Positions 1 to 9,057 of a DNA stretch of 64,000 nucleotides are shown here, piece by piece. This stretch comes from Pseudanabaena sp. Chao 1811 (GTDB taxonomy: Bacteria; Cyanobacteriota; Cyanobacteriia; Pseudanabaenales; Pseudanabaenaceae). The translations under genes were made by a program, and so were the position numbers. Where the stretch lies: positions 682,001-746,000 of the forward strand of contig NZ_CP101416.1 of NCBI RefSeq assembly GCF_027942295.1. The letters are read 5' to 3'. The notes beneath the pieces are model-generated. The model searched no databases and was not told the origin of the DNA. It was given only the letters and a program-made list of their open reading frames with translations. Positions within the stretch are counted from its first letter, which is position 1. The number at the start of each line of letters is the position of its first letter.

Positions 1-102
1 AAAAGGAAAAGCAGCGATTGCGTAGATCGCTAGTCTTGAATCTTAATAATACTAAACATTTAGCATGAAAGCTCTAACCTACTTGAATTGAGGTGAAATA
101 CG
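1..102. other. Leader region of the first gene
   Basis: No gene is visible in the first 102 bases. A strong ribosome-binding site (GAGGTG at about 91-96) precedes the ATG at 103. Confidence 0.5.
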
Positions 103-681
103 ATGACAGCCCAACTAGTTACACCCAGTTTTACGAGCAATATCCATAAATTTACAGTGCAGCAATACCATCTCATGCATGAGGCGGGGGTGTTTGCGGA
201 AGGCGATCGCTATGAATTAATTAATGGAGAAATCAGAGAAATGTCCCCGATTGGCATCAAGCACGCAGTTTGTGTGGCTCGTTTGACTAAACAGTTTGAA
301 AGAAAGTTAGGTGATCAGGCAATTATTTGGACGCAAAATCCCATTCGTTTAAGCGATCAATCCGAACCACAGCCCGACCTAGCAATTTTAAAGTTACGTG
401 ATGATTTTTATGCTAGTGCCTTGCCAACACCAGAGGATATCTTATTAATTATCGAAGTTGCTGATAGCACGATCACCTATGACCGTGATGTGAAAGCGCC
501 TTTATATGCTGCCAATGGGATTCCTGAAATGTGGCTATTTGATGTCAATCAACAAATTATCGAAGGCTATTCGCAACCATCCGCTTCAGGCTATAAGCGA
601 TCGCAGCGCTATGAACAGGGTGATACTCTATCTTTGCTTACATTTCCTGAAGTAGTTTTTAATTGGGAAGCCCTGATGTAA
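103..681 (+). CDS. Uma2 family (DUF820) putative restriction-endonuclease-like protein
   Basis: A 192-residue protein of the Uma2/DUF820 family, which is greatly expanded in cyanobacteria and has a PD-(D/E)XK nuclease fold. Visible family landmarks are YELINGEI near residues 37-44, the acidic catalytic-type residue in QPDLAIL (Asp92), IIEVADST with Glu118, and the late YAANGIPEMWLFD segment. GAGGTG lies 7 bases before the ATG and supports the start. Its last 23 bases overlap, tail to tail, the 3' remnant of another Uma2 gene on the opposite strand. The biological role of the family is unsettled; nuclease activity is inferred from fold only. Confidence 0.9.
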   Translation: MTAQLVTPSFTSNIHKFTVQQYHLMHEAGVFAEGDRYELINGEIREMSPIGIKHAVCVARLTKQFERKLGDQAIIWTQNPIRLSDQSEPQPDLAILKLRDDFYASALPTPEDILLIIEVADSTITYDRDVKAPLYAANGIPEMWLFDVNQQIIEGYSQPSASGYKRSQRYEQGDTLSLLTFPEVVFNWEALM

Positions 682-792
682 AAATTTGATTTGCTGTGAG
701 GTTTAGCTCAGGGAAAATTTGAGAGATCAGGCGATCGCTATTCTGAAATTTGCTAATTTGATATTCTCCATCCACCAAATTACAAACTGAGA
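659..792 (-). pseudogene. 3' fragment of a Uma2 gene cut off by IS630
   Basis: On the minus strand this stretch encodes the typical Uma2 C-terminus (NLVDGEYQISKFQ, then FPELNLTANQIF) and stops at 659-661. It is separated from its 5' part (1825-2315) by the IS630 copy. Removing the IS and one TA of the target duplication joins the parts in frame, giving QPTISVCNLVDGEYQ across the junction. The fragment has no start of its own except one inside the IS end. It is one broken gene, not a separate small gene. Confidence 0.88.
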
Positions 793-860
793 TACAGCCT
801 ATTGAGGGAAAGAGTAGTACAAGATAAGCTAGGATAGCAAAACCCAAAAGAGAGTAAAAA

Positions 861-1229
861 ATGGCACCTTACTCACTAGATCTCAGAGAAAAGATCGTAG
901 CAAACTACGAAGCAGGAAATACATCGATTCGGGAAGTAGCGAAGCAATTTCAAGTCGCGACGAAAACAGTGCAAAAACTACTGAATCAATACCGAGAGAC
1001 AGGAGAACTAAACCACAAACCATTAGGTAGTCCAATCAAAAGTCCCCTCGAAGCGCATCAGGAGAAAATCCTCGAAATTGTCTCAGAGCATCCAGATTGG
1101 ACACTATGGCAGTACTGTGAAGAAGTAGCAGAACAAACAGGAGTATCAGTGACCACAGGCAGCATGTGCCGATTTTTCCAGAGGCATAACATCACTCTAA
1201 AAAAAAGACCTATCGCCATGAAAAGGTAA
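861..1229 (+). CDS. IS630 transposase, N-terminal DNA-binding part (frame A)
   Basis: 122 residues forming the helix-turn-helix half of an IS630-type transposase: SIREVAKQFQVATKTVQKLLNQY is a clear HTH, followed by a second winged-helix-like segment. It lacks the catalytic residues, which lie in the -1 frame downstream. Near its end eight A residues (1199-1206) followed by G form a slippery run in the context CTA AAA AAA AGA. A -1 shift there leads into the catalytic frame and gives a fusion of about 315 residues, the usual IS630 length. GAG ribosome-binding site and ATG at 861. Confidence 0.93.
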   Translation: MAPYSLDLREKIVANYEAGNTSIREVAKQFQVATKTVQKLLNQYRETGELNHKPLGSPIKSPLEAHQEKILEIVSEHPDWTLWQYCEEVAEQTGVSVTTGSMCRFFQRHNITLKKRPIAMKR

Positions 1230-1273
1230 AAAGTGAGGCAGTACAACAGCAAAGATGTGAATTTTGGGAAGCA

Positions 1274-1807
1274 TTGAATGAAGTGAAAGCTGAAGATCTG
1301 ATTTGTATTGATGAAACGGGAGTATGGCAGGGGATGGAACGCTCTGTGGCAAGAAGTGAATGTGGCAAAAGAGTATTCAGTCTTCGTCCCTTTTACAAAG
1401 GTCAGAAATACACAATAATTGGCGCTATTTCAGTTGATGGGATTGTTTGCCTGAAAACGATTCAGGGTTCTATGAAAGGAGCAGATTTTCTCACCTTTGT
1501 CCAAGATGACCTAGTACCTAAATTACGTCCTGAGCATAGGATCATCATGGATAACCTCAACTGCCATAAAGTTGAGGGGGTCGCAAAAGCAATTACAGCG
1601 ACAGGTGCTAAGATTTTGTACTTACCCACCTATTCTCCTGATTTTAATCCAATTGAGATGATGTGGTCGGTTCTCAAATATTTTATTAGATTGCTTAGAC
1701 CTCATTCTCAAAAACTACTTCAGCATTTAATCAACGTTTTCCCTTACTTGTTAGAAAAAGATTTCTTCAAAAATTGGTTTACTAAGTGTTGTTACTGTAC
1801 TACTTAA
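1274..1807 (+). CDS. IS630 transposase, DDE catalytic part (frame B)
   Basis: The catalytic half of the transposase. DDE residues are visible in ICIDETGVW, IIMDNLNCHK and the YSPDFNPIEMMW signature of the DDE_3 superfamily. The listed start is a TTG, but this frame is open back to 1190 and reads KKTYRHEKVKSE through the A8 run of frame A. It is therefore probably made as a -1 frameshift product with frame A and not translated alone. The stop lies just inside the right inverted repeat. Confidence 0.92.
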   Translation: MNEVKAEDLICIDETGVWQGMERSVARSECGKRVFSLRPFYKGQKYTIIGAISVDGIVCLKTIQGSMKGADFLTFVQDDLVPKLRPEHRIIMDNLNCHKVEGVAKAITATGAKILYLPTYSPDFNPIEMMWSVLKYFIRLLRPHSQKLLQHLINVFPYLLEKDFFKNWFTKCCYCTT

Positions 1808-1824
1808 TCCCTCAATGGACTGTA

Positions 1825-2315
1825 GTTGGCTGTTTGGGATTACCGATAAAGTTGCGTCCGCCCAATGCGGCATAATCAATAATCCAATATTCAGCTATGC
1901 CCATTTCTTCATAATCGGCAAATTTTAAATGATAATCATCGCGCCAATTGGTAGATACAATTTCGATCGCTAAAGGTATGGATGCACCCTGACTCAGAAC
2001 TGATTCTTTTTTCCATCGAGGTTCATTAGATAGGTTGGCGCGATTTACTACTAGTATGTCTGGAAAATATCCAGAATCTTTGCCTTCAGGTTTGATGATT
2101 ACTTGATTAGGAATACCGTAGGGTATTCCCAATCGTTTGATTTCAAAGGGGATTTCTACACCCAAAAAGCTTTTAAGTTCTTCGTGATCTCCAACTGGTT
2201 GAGCCATTTCAACAATATTTCCGTTATGTAGTTCGTAACGTACGCCAGAATTTTCGGGAAGAAATTCCACAAATCCGTCAAAGGTTGTAACTTTGGGTAA
2301 GGTTTGAATCATCAT
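1825..2315 (-). pseudogene. 5' fragment of a Uma2 gene interrupted by IS630
   Basis: The first 163 or so residues of a Uma2/DUF820 protein: VRYELHNGNIVEM, the PDILVVNR acidic motif, LAIEIVSTNWRDDY and IAEYWIIDYAALGG are family landmarks. Reading continues four codons into the IS end (TTVH) and stops at 1812, so any product is truncated. The missing C-terminus lies at 659-792 and joins in frame after removal of the IS. It is distinct in sequence from the intact Uma2 gene at 103-681. Confidence 0.88.
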
Positions 2316-2405
2316 GGCTGGTGTGGCTTGCTGACGATAAAAGTATGATTTCTATATTACTCCTCTTCTAACTTAAAAGTTAGTGGTGGGTTTTATTGCG
2401 CTAAT

Positions 2406-5400
2406 TTAGTTGGCTAAAGCTCCTAAAGCTTTTAGGGTGTCCATTTCAGCTTGAGTTAAACCTGTGACATCGTTGATGATCATGCCTTTGTAAGGAGAGA
2501 GCGATCGCAAAGTTTGCCAACACTTACCTGTACCAACATTCCAACATCTGATCGTTTCATCCCAACTGCCACTCATCAGCGTTTTTGCATCTTCGCTGAG
2601 AGCCAGTGACACGACCCAGTGACCATGTCCTTGTAGTGTCTCAAGACAATCTCCTGTCAATACATCCCAAATTTTGATGGTGCGATCGCTACTTCCACTA
2701 ATCAAGAGATGACCATTGGGCGTAAAGATAAGCGAGACAACGGGGTGGGAATGTCCAGAAAATATGCGTAAACAAGCTCCTGTCTCTATTTCCCATAGTT
2801 TTATAGAGTTATCATCACCACCAGTTGCTAGATGTTTTGAATTGGGGCTGATTTCCATTGCCCAAACACGGTTGCTAGAGTCTGCTTCCCAAGTATGTAA
2901 ACATTTACCCGTTTCCAGATGCCAATGTTTCACTATATGGTCATAGCCGCTACTAAATAGAGTCTTGCCATCGTGACTAAACCTAACCGATAGAACGGAA
3001 CTAGGATGACCTTGCAAGGTCTGTAAGCATTCACCAGATTCTAAATCCCACACTTTCACGGTGTGGTCGTAGCTGCCACTAGCCAAAAATTTATTATCGG
3101 GACTGATGGCTATTTCCCAAATCCAACTTCGATGCCCCTGAAGGGTTTTGATGAGTTTGCCAGTCTGGGGATGCCAAAGCTTAATCGTGCGATCGGCGCT
3201 ACCACTAGCGAGAATTTGACCATTGGGGCTGAAGGCAACAGAGAGAATGCGATCGCTATGCCCTCGGAGTATTTGAAAAGGTTGAAGGTCAGTCTCTAAG
3301 GTTTGGGGAGAATTGATATTGACATTCCAGAGTTTAATCGTCTGGTCTTCATGTCCACTGGCAAGCAAGTTTTGCGGATAGATCTGATCACTATGATCAC
3401 TAATTTGAGGACTATAGGCGATCGCATAAATCGCATTACTATTTCCTTGAAGAGTTTTGATACATTTTCCCCTATGAAGTTCCCAGATTTTAATCGCATG
3501 GTCATCGCCACCGCTAACCACTAAATTCTCTTGGGGATGGAAGGCAACTGACCATACTCGATTAGTATGCTTGTGCAGAGTGTCCAGACATTTGCCAGTG
3601 GAGACATCCCAAATCTTGACGGATTGATCATAGCTACCTGTTACGAGGCGATCGCCTTGGGGACTATAGCCTAAGCAGGTGACAACCGCTTGATGTCCTA
3701 CCAACGTTTTTAAACATTCGCCCGTTTGCCAATCCCAAATTTTCACGGTGCTATCAAAGCTGCAACTGGCTAACGTTTTGCCATTAGGATTAAAGGCGAT
3801 CGCTTTTACCCAATATTGATGACCTTGCAGAGTTTGCACACAGCAACCCGTTTCTAAGTTCCTTATCTTGATCGTGTTATCTTCTGCTGCCGAAGCTAGA
3901 AGAAGACCATTGGGATGGAAATCAACTGACCAGACACAAGCATGATGTCCTTCTAAGATTTGGATAGATTCTCCTGTAACTAAGTTCCAGATTCTAACAG
4001 AGCGATCGGTGCTACTACTAGCAACAAGTTGACCATCAGGACTAAAGGCGATCGAGGTAACAATATTGGTATGTCCATGTAAGGTTCGGAAACATTCTCC
4101 ATTATTTATATTCCAGAATTTAACTGTATGATCCTGACCGCAACTAGCCAGAATGGGAGCATTGGGCGCAAAAGCAACATTCCAAACCCAACTATTATGT
4201 CCTTGACAAATAAAGAGTTGCTGACCATTAACAGCATCCCAAATCTGAATCTCGCCATTGGTGTCACTGCTAGCAAGAGAAAGTCCATCAGGGCTAAAGG
4301 CAACGCTAGTAACGCCGCCAAAGGTCGCCGCAAATAAACAATCTCGAAGGTTAGCTTGAGTAAAGTTGACTCCACGTAAGTTAAGCGATCGCAAGTCACA
4401 GTTGCGAATTGTCAGACGCGAAAAGTCATAACCTGTTAAATCAGTTCCCAAATGCACCAATAAATGAAGGAGATTTGCCCCTCCATAATTGTCTAAGAAA
4501 TGTAGAGGTAATTCATGAATTGTCTCTACATTTTGTTCTTGCCCATAATTCCTCAATTCGTCTTGCAGTTTGATTATCAGTCTACCCAACTTATGTTTAA
4601 GTTGATTCGTAGAGCCAAGGCTATTTTGTAATTGCTGAAGGATAGGTTGCACAATTAATTGAATTTGACTATCACGAATATAATCCTTCGCTTTGGCTTG
4701 AACTAAAGCATGGGTAAGCAAATATTGTGGTGATTCGGTAATTATCTCCTGACAGATTAGTTTGATTAATCGATCTGTTACATATTCCATAACTACAGAT
4801 TGCTGCGTAAATCCATAGCGATCGCGCTCAATTAAATTGCAATTCACTAAAGACTCTAAAACTTCCATCAACTTCAATTTAGATATAGATGGTATAAATA
4901 CGCTATGCAATTCCGTTAAAGAAATACTCTCGCGATAGATGCCTAGCCAATACATGATTTGATTTTGCAGATCTGATAACCCCTGGAATTGCTGAGATAA
5001 TAGATTGCTGATTCCATGAAAGAGCGTGATGCCACTGGCTAAGAAATGATTAACATTTCCTCCATGTAAGTCCCGAATGGAAGTTGCCGCAATCTTGAGT
5101 GCTAAAGGATTACCACTATAACAATCAACTACCTGTCTAGCTTCTGCATCAGAAATTAATAAGCTTTTTAGAGTTAGTATTGTTTTCCCTGCTTCAAGAT
5201 CTAATCCAGATAGAGCAAGTGTGCGTACTGCCAAGCCATCACCTTCAAGGGCAACAATTTCTGTAGGCTTTTCACGGCTAGTAAGCACCACACAACTTTG
5301 ATGATTAGTTTCTCCCAATCGCCACAAAAGTTCGCCATAGGCTTCGTATCCATCAAGGTAAGTTCCTTGCCCTTGACCATATTCCAGCAAGGTATCAAAA

Positions 5401-6053
5401 TTATCTAAAATCAGCAAACATCGATACTTACGGAAGTATTCAATCAAGCAAGTAATCTGCTCATGGAAGTTAGCAGGTAAAGTCGCGATTTGTTGCTGTG
5501 ACAGAATTTTAAGACATTCTGTAATCTTGTCTTTAAAGGTCGGAGCATGGCGTAGCGATCGCCAAATCACATAATCAAATTCTCCCTGCAATTGTTCCGT
5601 AATTTTTACTGATAGAGCAGTTTTACCCATACCTCCCATACCAAGAATTGTGACCACTCGACAGCGATCTCCCAAAATCCATTTACTCAAAGTCTCCAAT
5701 TCCTGAGTTCGCCCGCAGAATTTAGAAACGTCGATAGCTTCTCCCATATGAATCTGACTCATTCCTGAGTTAGCCTTTAAATTCGCTTTTAAAACCGCCT
5801 GCTGTTGAGCATAACGCTCCAATACTCCACGCAAATTATTTTTGGTAACTTTTTCGTTTAAAGCTTTAGACAGCGATCGCCACAATTCTGAGCCAACATC
5901 CTTGATATAGCCAAGGTCATAGTTTTTCTCCACAGCCATATCTGTATATTTCTGGGATTGCCAAGACTGCTGAAATACAAACTGCTGAACTTTCGTTAAT
6001 CGCCCACAGCCTAGTAATTGCACGGCTAGTGCGATCGCCTCATCTTCTGTCAT
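2406..6053 (-). CDS. NB-ARC ATPase with 14 WD40 repeats
   Basis: A 1215-residue STAND-class protein. Residues 1-85 form an HTH-like domain (LTKVQQFVFQQSW, then DLGYIKDVGSELWRSL) seen at the N-terminus of cyanobacterial NB-ARC and vWA-MoxR-associated proteins. The NB-ARC ATPase follows: P-loop GMGGMGKT at 138-145, Walker B CLLILDNFD, sensor-like VVLTSREKP and the GLPL-type YSGNPLALKI. A helical region leads into 14 WD40 repeats, enough for two seven-bladed propellers, and a short tail (SPYKGMIINDVTGLTQ) shared with the paralog at 25441-29172. Such proteins act as nucleotide-switched sensors in signalling or conflict; the ligand and output here are unknown. It is divergent from the lytic-enzyme cluster. 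Confidence 0.93.
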   Translation of the reverse strand: MTEDEAIALAVQLLGCGRLTKVQQFVFQQSWQSQKYTDMAVEKNYDLGYIKDVGSELWRSLSKALNEKVTKNNLRGVLERYAQQQAVLKANLKANSGMSQIHMGEAIDVSKFCGRTQELETLSKWILGDRCRVVTILGMGGMGKTALSVKITEQLQGEFDYVIWRSLRHAPTFKDKITECLKILSQQQIATLPANFHEQITCLIEYFRKYRCLLILDNFDTLLEYGQGQGTYLDGYEAYGELLWRLGETNHQSCVVLTSREKPTEIVALEGDGLAVRTLALSGLDLEAGKTILTLKSLLISDAEARQVVDCYSGNPLALKIAATSIRDLHGGNVNHFLASGITLFHGISNLLSQQFQGLSDLQNQIMYWLGIYRESISLTELHSVFIPSISKLKLMEVLESLVNCNLIERDRYGFTQQSVVMEYVTDRLIKLICQEIITESPQYLLTHALVQAKAKDYIRDSQIQLIVQPILQQLQNSLGSTNQLKHKLGRLIIKLQDELRNYGQEQNVETIHELPLHFLDNYGGANLLHLLVHLGTDLTGYDFSRLTIRNCDLRSLNLRGVNFTQANLRDCLFAATFGGVTSVAFSPDGLSLASSDTNGEIQIWDAVNGQQLFICQGHNSWVWNVAFAPNAPILASCGQDHTVKFWNINNGECFRTLHGHTNIVTSIAFSPDGQLVASSSTDRSVRIWNLVTGESIQILEGHHACVWSVDFHPNGLLLASAAEDNTIKIRNLETGCCVQTLQGHQYWVKAIAFNPNGKTLASCSFDSTVKIWDWQTGECLKTLVGHQAVVTCLGYSPQGDRLVTGSYDQSVKIWDVSTGKCLDTLHKHTNRVWSVAFHPQENLVVSGGDDHAIKIWELHRGKCIKTLQGNSNAIYAIAYSPQISDHSDQIYPQNLLASGHEDQTIKLWNVNINSPQTLETDLQPFQILRGHSDRILSVAFSPNGQILASGSADRTIKLWHPQTGKLIKTLQGHRSWIWEIAISPDNKFLASGSYDHTVKVWDLESGECLQTLQGHPSSVLSVRFSHDGKTLFSSGYDHIVKHWHLETGKCLHTWEADSSNRVWAMEISPNSKHLATGGDDNSIKLWEIETGACLRIFSGHSHPVVSLIFTPNGHLLISGSSDRTIKIWDVLTGDCLETLQGHGHWVVSLALSEDAKTLMSGSWDETIRCWNVGTGKCWQTLRSLSPYKGMIINDVTGLTQAEMDTLKALGALAN

Positions 6054-6140
6054 TTTTCGCCTTAAAAACCTACTGATACTTACACTATGACTAGCAAATC
6101 TTCATTTGTCAAAAAAATTTACACAAATAAACTAAAAATA

Positions 6141-6170
6141 TCCGACCTTAATCCGACCTTTTCTGACCTT
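6141..6170. promoter_or_regulatory. Three phased CCGACCTT direct repeats between divergent genes
   Basis: TCCGACCTT occurs at 6141-6149 and 6152-6160, and TCTGACCTT at 6162-6170, with start-to-start spacing of 11 and 10 bp, about one helical turn. The array lies about 88 bp upstream of the NB-ARC/WD40 gene and about 110 bp upstream of the M15-like gene. Phased direct repeats are typical of OmpR/PhoB-class operators. No regulator is identified, so the function is inference. Confidence 0.5.
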
Positions 6171-6280
6171 GAGGCATTGCAGTATCAGTTAAATTTCAAG
6201 TATGTAATCCAACAGCATTAAGCATTAGTGTTGACTGCAAGTTGGGATTGGGTTGTTTGTAACTGGAAGGAAGTATCCAA

Positions 6281-7207
6281 ATGTCTACTACATGGATCAA
6301 GTTAAACGCTAAAGCGCTTTATTTAATGAAGGGTGGCACGAATGAATTTATTGAAAAAGTAGATCTTGTGCCTAAATTAGAGCTTCTGACAGGTGCTACT
6401 GTTCCGACCCCTATAGCTGGTAAATTTAGTCTCAATATTCCTGCGAGATGGTTTGAAAGGTCAGATGCACCTGGACAAATGGCTATTAATCTCACAGATA
6501 CATCTGAACCATCAGCATTTAAAACAACAACTACTCCCACGGCTGCGACACCCTCTACTTTCAGCAAGATTACAGCTCCTTCTGGAGAAGAATTTGCTTT
6601 CATTGATAGTAGAAGCGCTGGCACATCAGAACCAAACTTAGCCAATTTTCAACCTAATCAAGCTCTTAATGATGGAACTTTATTGCCCCGTTACTACTTC
6701 AAGGTTAATGATTTCAAAGATTTTAGTAAGAAATTAACCACCAACTTTACTTTACTAGAGTTTATCTCTGACACAGAAATTGCTAGGGGTATTACATTTC
6801 CTTACTATATCCCAGTTGCTATTATTCGTCTCGCTGATTCTATGCAAAGTCTTCGCGATAGATTTGGTGAGCCAATTCGTGTGAGTAGTGGTTATCGCTC
6901 TCCTTTCTATCCCGATTATCAGAATAACCCTTCTTTTAAAAGCGCTCACCGCTTTGGAACAGCGATCGATTTTGTTTCGGTCGGCGATCGAATCATTGAT
7001 AGTCAAGCAGATTTGGATTTTGTAGACGATAAAGTTTTTGATGGCGGTTTTTTGGGCGGAGGTAATCGCCCATCTGGATCAAGCAGTCTTGGTTTTGAGT
7101 TTACTGAATCAGCCGCCGAAATGGGCTTCGATATCCATCACTCTCACCTTGATATGGGCTATATCACTCAAAACGCAGAACTAATCCATGTAAAAGATTT
7201 TCTTTGA
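6281..7207 (+). CDS. M15-type peptidoglycan peptidase with a novel N-terminal module
   Basis: 308 residues without a signal peptide or membrane segment. Residues 1 to about 75 form a module shared with the next gene (TWIKLNAKALYLMKGGTNEF, later APGQMAI), followed by a Thr/Pro-rich linker. The C-terminal half matches the M15/VanY-like fold: VSSGYRSPFY, the zinc motif SAHRFGTAID and a late HHSHLDMG. This predicts a zinc D,D- or L,D-carboxypeptidase/endopeptidase acting on murein peptides. It heads a same-strand run of lytic enzymes. AAGGAAG precedes the ATG. It could be an effector, an endolysin or a cell-wall remodelling enzyme; the catalytic fold is fairly sure, the role is not. Confidence 0.75.
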   Translation: MSTTWIKLNAKALYLMKGGTNEFIEKVDLVPKLELLTGATVPTPIAGKFSLNIPARWFERSDAPGQMAINLTDTSEPSAFKTTTTPTAATPSTFSKITAPSGEEFAFIDSRSAGTSEPNLANFQPNQALNDGTLLPRYYFKVNDFKDFSKKLTTNFTLLEFISDTEIARGITFPYYIPVAIIRLADSMQSLRDRFGEPIRVSSGYRSPFYPDYQNNPSFKSAHRFGTAIDFVSVGDRIIDSQADLDFVDDKVFDGGFLGGGNRPSGSSSLGFEFTESAAEMGFDIHHSHLDMGYITQNAELIHVKDFL

Positions 7208-7264
7208 GTCTTGTCTCTAAATTTTGTCGATTTGTTTATCTAATGTATATCTGGAGAAAAATCA

Positions 7265-8113
7265 ATGACTTGGCTTAAATTAACAGAAAAAGAATTGTTT
7301 TTGATGGAAGGTGGAACAAACCAATTTCTTGAAAAAGTTACAGTTGTTCCCAACCCAAGTGGATCTCCTAACGAGTTTCAGATTGACTTGACTGAAGTTA
7401 AAAAATGGATGACTCGTGGTAATCCACCTGTACCTGGTTCTATGGCGATTGAATGGCAAACTGGAGTGCCAGCAACGACAAAGTTCGTTCCTCCGACTCC
7501 GACTCTTGGGGTAGATGCTTCTAGGTTTACTGAGGATATTGTCAAGCAGATTTTCTTTGATGCACCTCGCGGCAATATTAGAAAGTATTTGCCAAAGGTA
7601 CTTCATTATCTTGAAACAGTTGGCTTAGGCGATCGCGAAGCGATACTCATGGCTCTAGCAACCATCAGAGCAGAAACCGCAGGATTTGAGCCAATTAGTG
7701 AGTTTATCTCTCGGTTTAATACTTCACCTGGTGAACATCCATTCGCTCTATATGATTTTCGAGATGATTTAGGCAATGGAGCTTTTGGTGATGGTGCAAG
7801 ATTCAAGGGCAGAGGATTTATTCAATTGACTGGAAAGTTCAACTACAACAAGTTCAGCAAAAGAATCTATGGAGATGATCGACTTGTACAAGTTCCTGAT
7901 CTTGCCAATGATCCTGACGTTGCCGCTAAGTTGTTAGCTGAATTTCTCAAAGATGCTGAACTTCCTCCGCTCCCGCCTAATCGCAAAAATTGGTGGAGAG
8001 GTACTGTGACAACCCGTGACTTTGAAAAAGCTAGAAAATCGGTGAATGGGGGTACTCATGGAATAAATAATTTTATAAATGCTTTCGAGAAAGGTGAAGA
8101 GCTTGTTCCTTGA
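7265..8113 (+). CDS. GH19-type lysozyme/chitinase-like enzyme with the same N-terminal module
   Basis: 282 residues. The N-terminus (TWLKLTEKELFLMEGGTNQF, later PPVPGSMAIEW) aligns with the first 75 residues of the preceding protein, then a Pro-rich linker. From about residue 95 it resembles glycoside hydrolase 19 proteins of the endolysin type: ILMALATIRAETAGFEPISE carries the likely catalytic Glu, and GDGARFKGRGFIQLTGKFNY is the characteristic GRGxIQLTG segment. It probably cuts glycan strands of peptidoglycan (or chitin). No signal peptide. It lies 57 bp after the M15-like gene, with GGAG before the ATG, and is probably co-transcribed. Confidence 0.82.
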   Translation: MTWLKLTEKELFLMEGGTNQFLEKVTVVPNPSGSPNEFQIDLTEVKKWMTRGNPPVPGSMAIEWQTGVPATTKFVPPTPTLGVDASRFTEDIVKQIFFDAPRGNIRKYLPKVLHYLETVGLGDREAILMALATIRAETAGFEPISEFISRFNTSPGEHPFALYDFRDDLGNGAFGDGARFKGRGFIQLTGKFNYNKFSKRIYGDDRLVQVPDLANDPDVAAKLLAEFLKDAELPPLPPNRKNWWRGTVTTRDFEKARKSVNGGTHGINNFINAFEKGEELVP

Positions 8114-8225
8114 TTAAGTATTTGTTAGTCAGAGAAAGTTGATGTTCTGCATTAATTTACTATGACTTAATTTTTCTAATATTGTCATTTAAGGCAATTA
8201 ATAAAAAACACTTCCCTAATTAATC

Positions 8226-8256
8226 AGTCCAAATATAAAAACTACTTATTTGGACT
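8226..8256. promoter_or_regulatory. Inverted repeat AGTCCAAATA...TATTTGGACT
   Basis: A perfect 10-bp inverted repeat with an 11-base spacer in the 177-bp gap between the GH19 and BNR genes. It has no T-run and could be an operator or an mRNA hairpin within the presumed operon. Confidence 0.45.
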
Positions 8257-8290
8257 ATATCTTGACTTAATTTTTCAAAGAGAAAAAACA

Positions 8291-8977
8291 ATGTCTGTTC
8301 AACAAGACCTTAGAACAACACTCAGGGAGTCTGTAGAAAATTCACATTCATCCAGTATTGAGGCAACAGCCGCTCAAGTTATCGAATTAGATGATCTCAC
8401 GGCTTTAATTCTTGTCACAACACGCGAAGCTAGTTCCCTAAATAGTTCTGCTGAAAGAACTCGCACTATTGTTGTCAAAACCACTGATGGAGGAAATACT
8501 TGGCGAGAAACATTGAATACAGATAGTGGTTCTGTAAATCCTGATGAGCTATTCTTTGTTGACGAGAATCATTTTTGGATGCTTACTCAATGGCAAATTG
8601 CTGGAACATACCCAACTTTGTATTGGACTTCAGATTTTGGTGATACTTGGCAAGAATCTGATGTGATTAATGAATTTCTGAGAAGTAAGGGTCATAACAA
8701 TGTCAGTTATGCCGAAGGAATTCGCTTTCAAGATATCAACGAAGGGCTTGTTGTTGCAAGAGGTATGTCAGATCCAGAGGATGCTATTTACTTTTTACAA
8801 ACTGCTGATGGTGGCAAAACTTGGGCAGAAATTCCAGAGATTCCACATTGGTATTTCGCATTAAAACGACGAAATTGGCAACATAGGCAATTTTGGAAAA
8901 TCAATCAAGAATCATCAAACTCTATTGCTGTTGTCAAAGTAGTATCTGATTTCCCCAAGATCTTAAAGCACGAATAG
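8291..8977 (+). CDS. BNR/Asp-box (sialidase- or Ycf48-like) repeat protein
   Basis: 228 residues containing at least three Asp-box-like motifs: TTDGGNTWRE, TSDFGDTWQES and TADGGKTWAE, spaced as in beta-propeller blades of the BNR/VPS10 class. Such repeats occur in sialidases, Ycf48-like assembly factors and sugar-binding proteins. There are too few blades for a complete propeller, so the protein is short or partial. It lacks a signal peptide, unlike Ycf48. Its position between two murein hydrolases suggests a cell-surface glycan target, but this is inference. The ATG follows an AAAGAGAAAAAAC leader. Confidence 0.65.
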   Translation: MSVQQDLRTTLRESVENSHSSSIEATAAQVIELDDLTALILVTTREASSLNSSAERTRTIVVKTTDGGNTWRETLNTDSGSVNPDELFFVDENHFWMLTQWQIAGTYPTLYWTSDFGDTWQESDVINEFLRSKGHNNVSYAEGIRFQDINEGLVVARGMSDPEDAIYFLQTADGGKTWAEIPEIPHWYFALKRRNWQHRQFWKINQESSNSIAVVKVVSDFPKILKHE

Positions 8978-9057
8978 ACTACTTTAAGATTCCGTTCTAC
9001 TCATTATTCAAAAAAGAAAGTCACTAAATAATTTATCTACAAGGAGTAGAAAAAGAC

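Larger units (their letters stand above)
793..1824 (+). mobile_element. IS630-family insertion sequence, copy 1
   Basis: The element is bounded by TA dinucleotides at 793-794 and 1823-1824, the TA duplication known for IS630. Its ends form imperfect inverted repeats of about 28 bp: the left end runs CAGCCTATTGAGGGA then AGAGTAGTAC, and the right end reads CAGTCCATTGAGGGA then TAAGTAGTAC on the minus strand. A second copy at 54930-55961 appears identical by eye in DNA and encodes the same proteins. Sequence similarity between the two loci stops exactly at these ends. It carries two overlapping transposase frames and has split a Uma2 gene. Confidence 0.95.

Noticed and set aside
3296-3524. Several frames of 60-100 codons on both strands inside the WD40 genes.
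   Set aside because: They are shadows of repetitive coding sequence on the other strand or frame and show no protein-like features.
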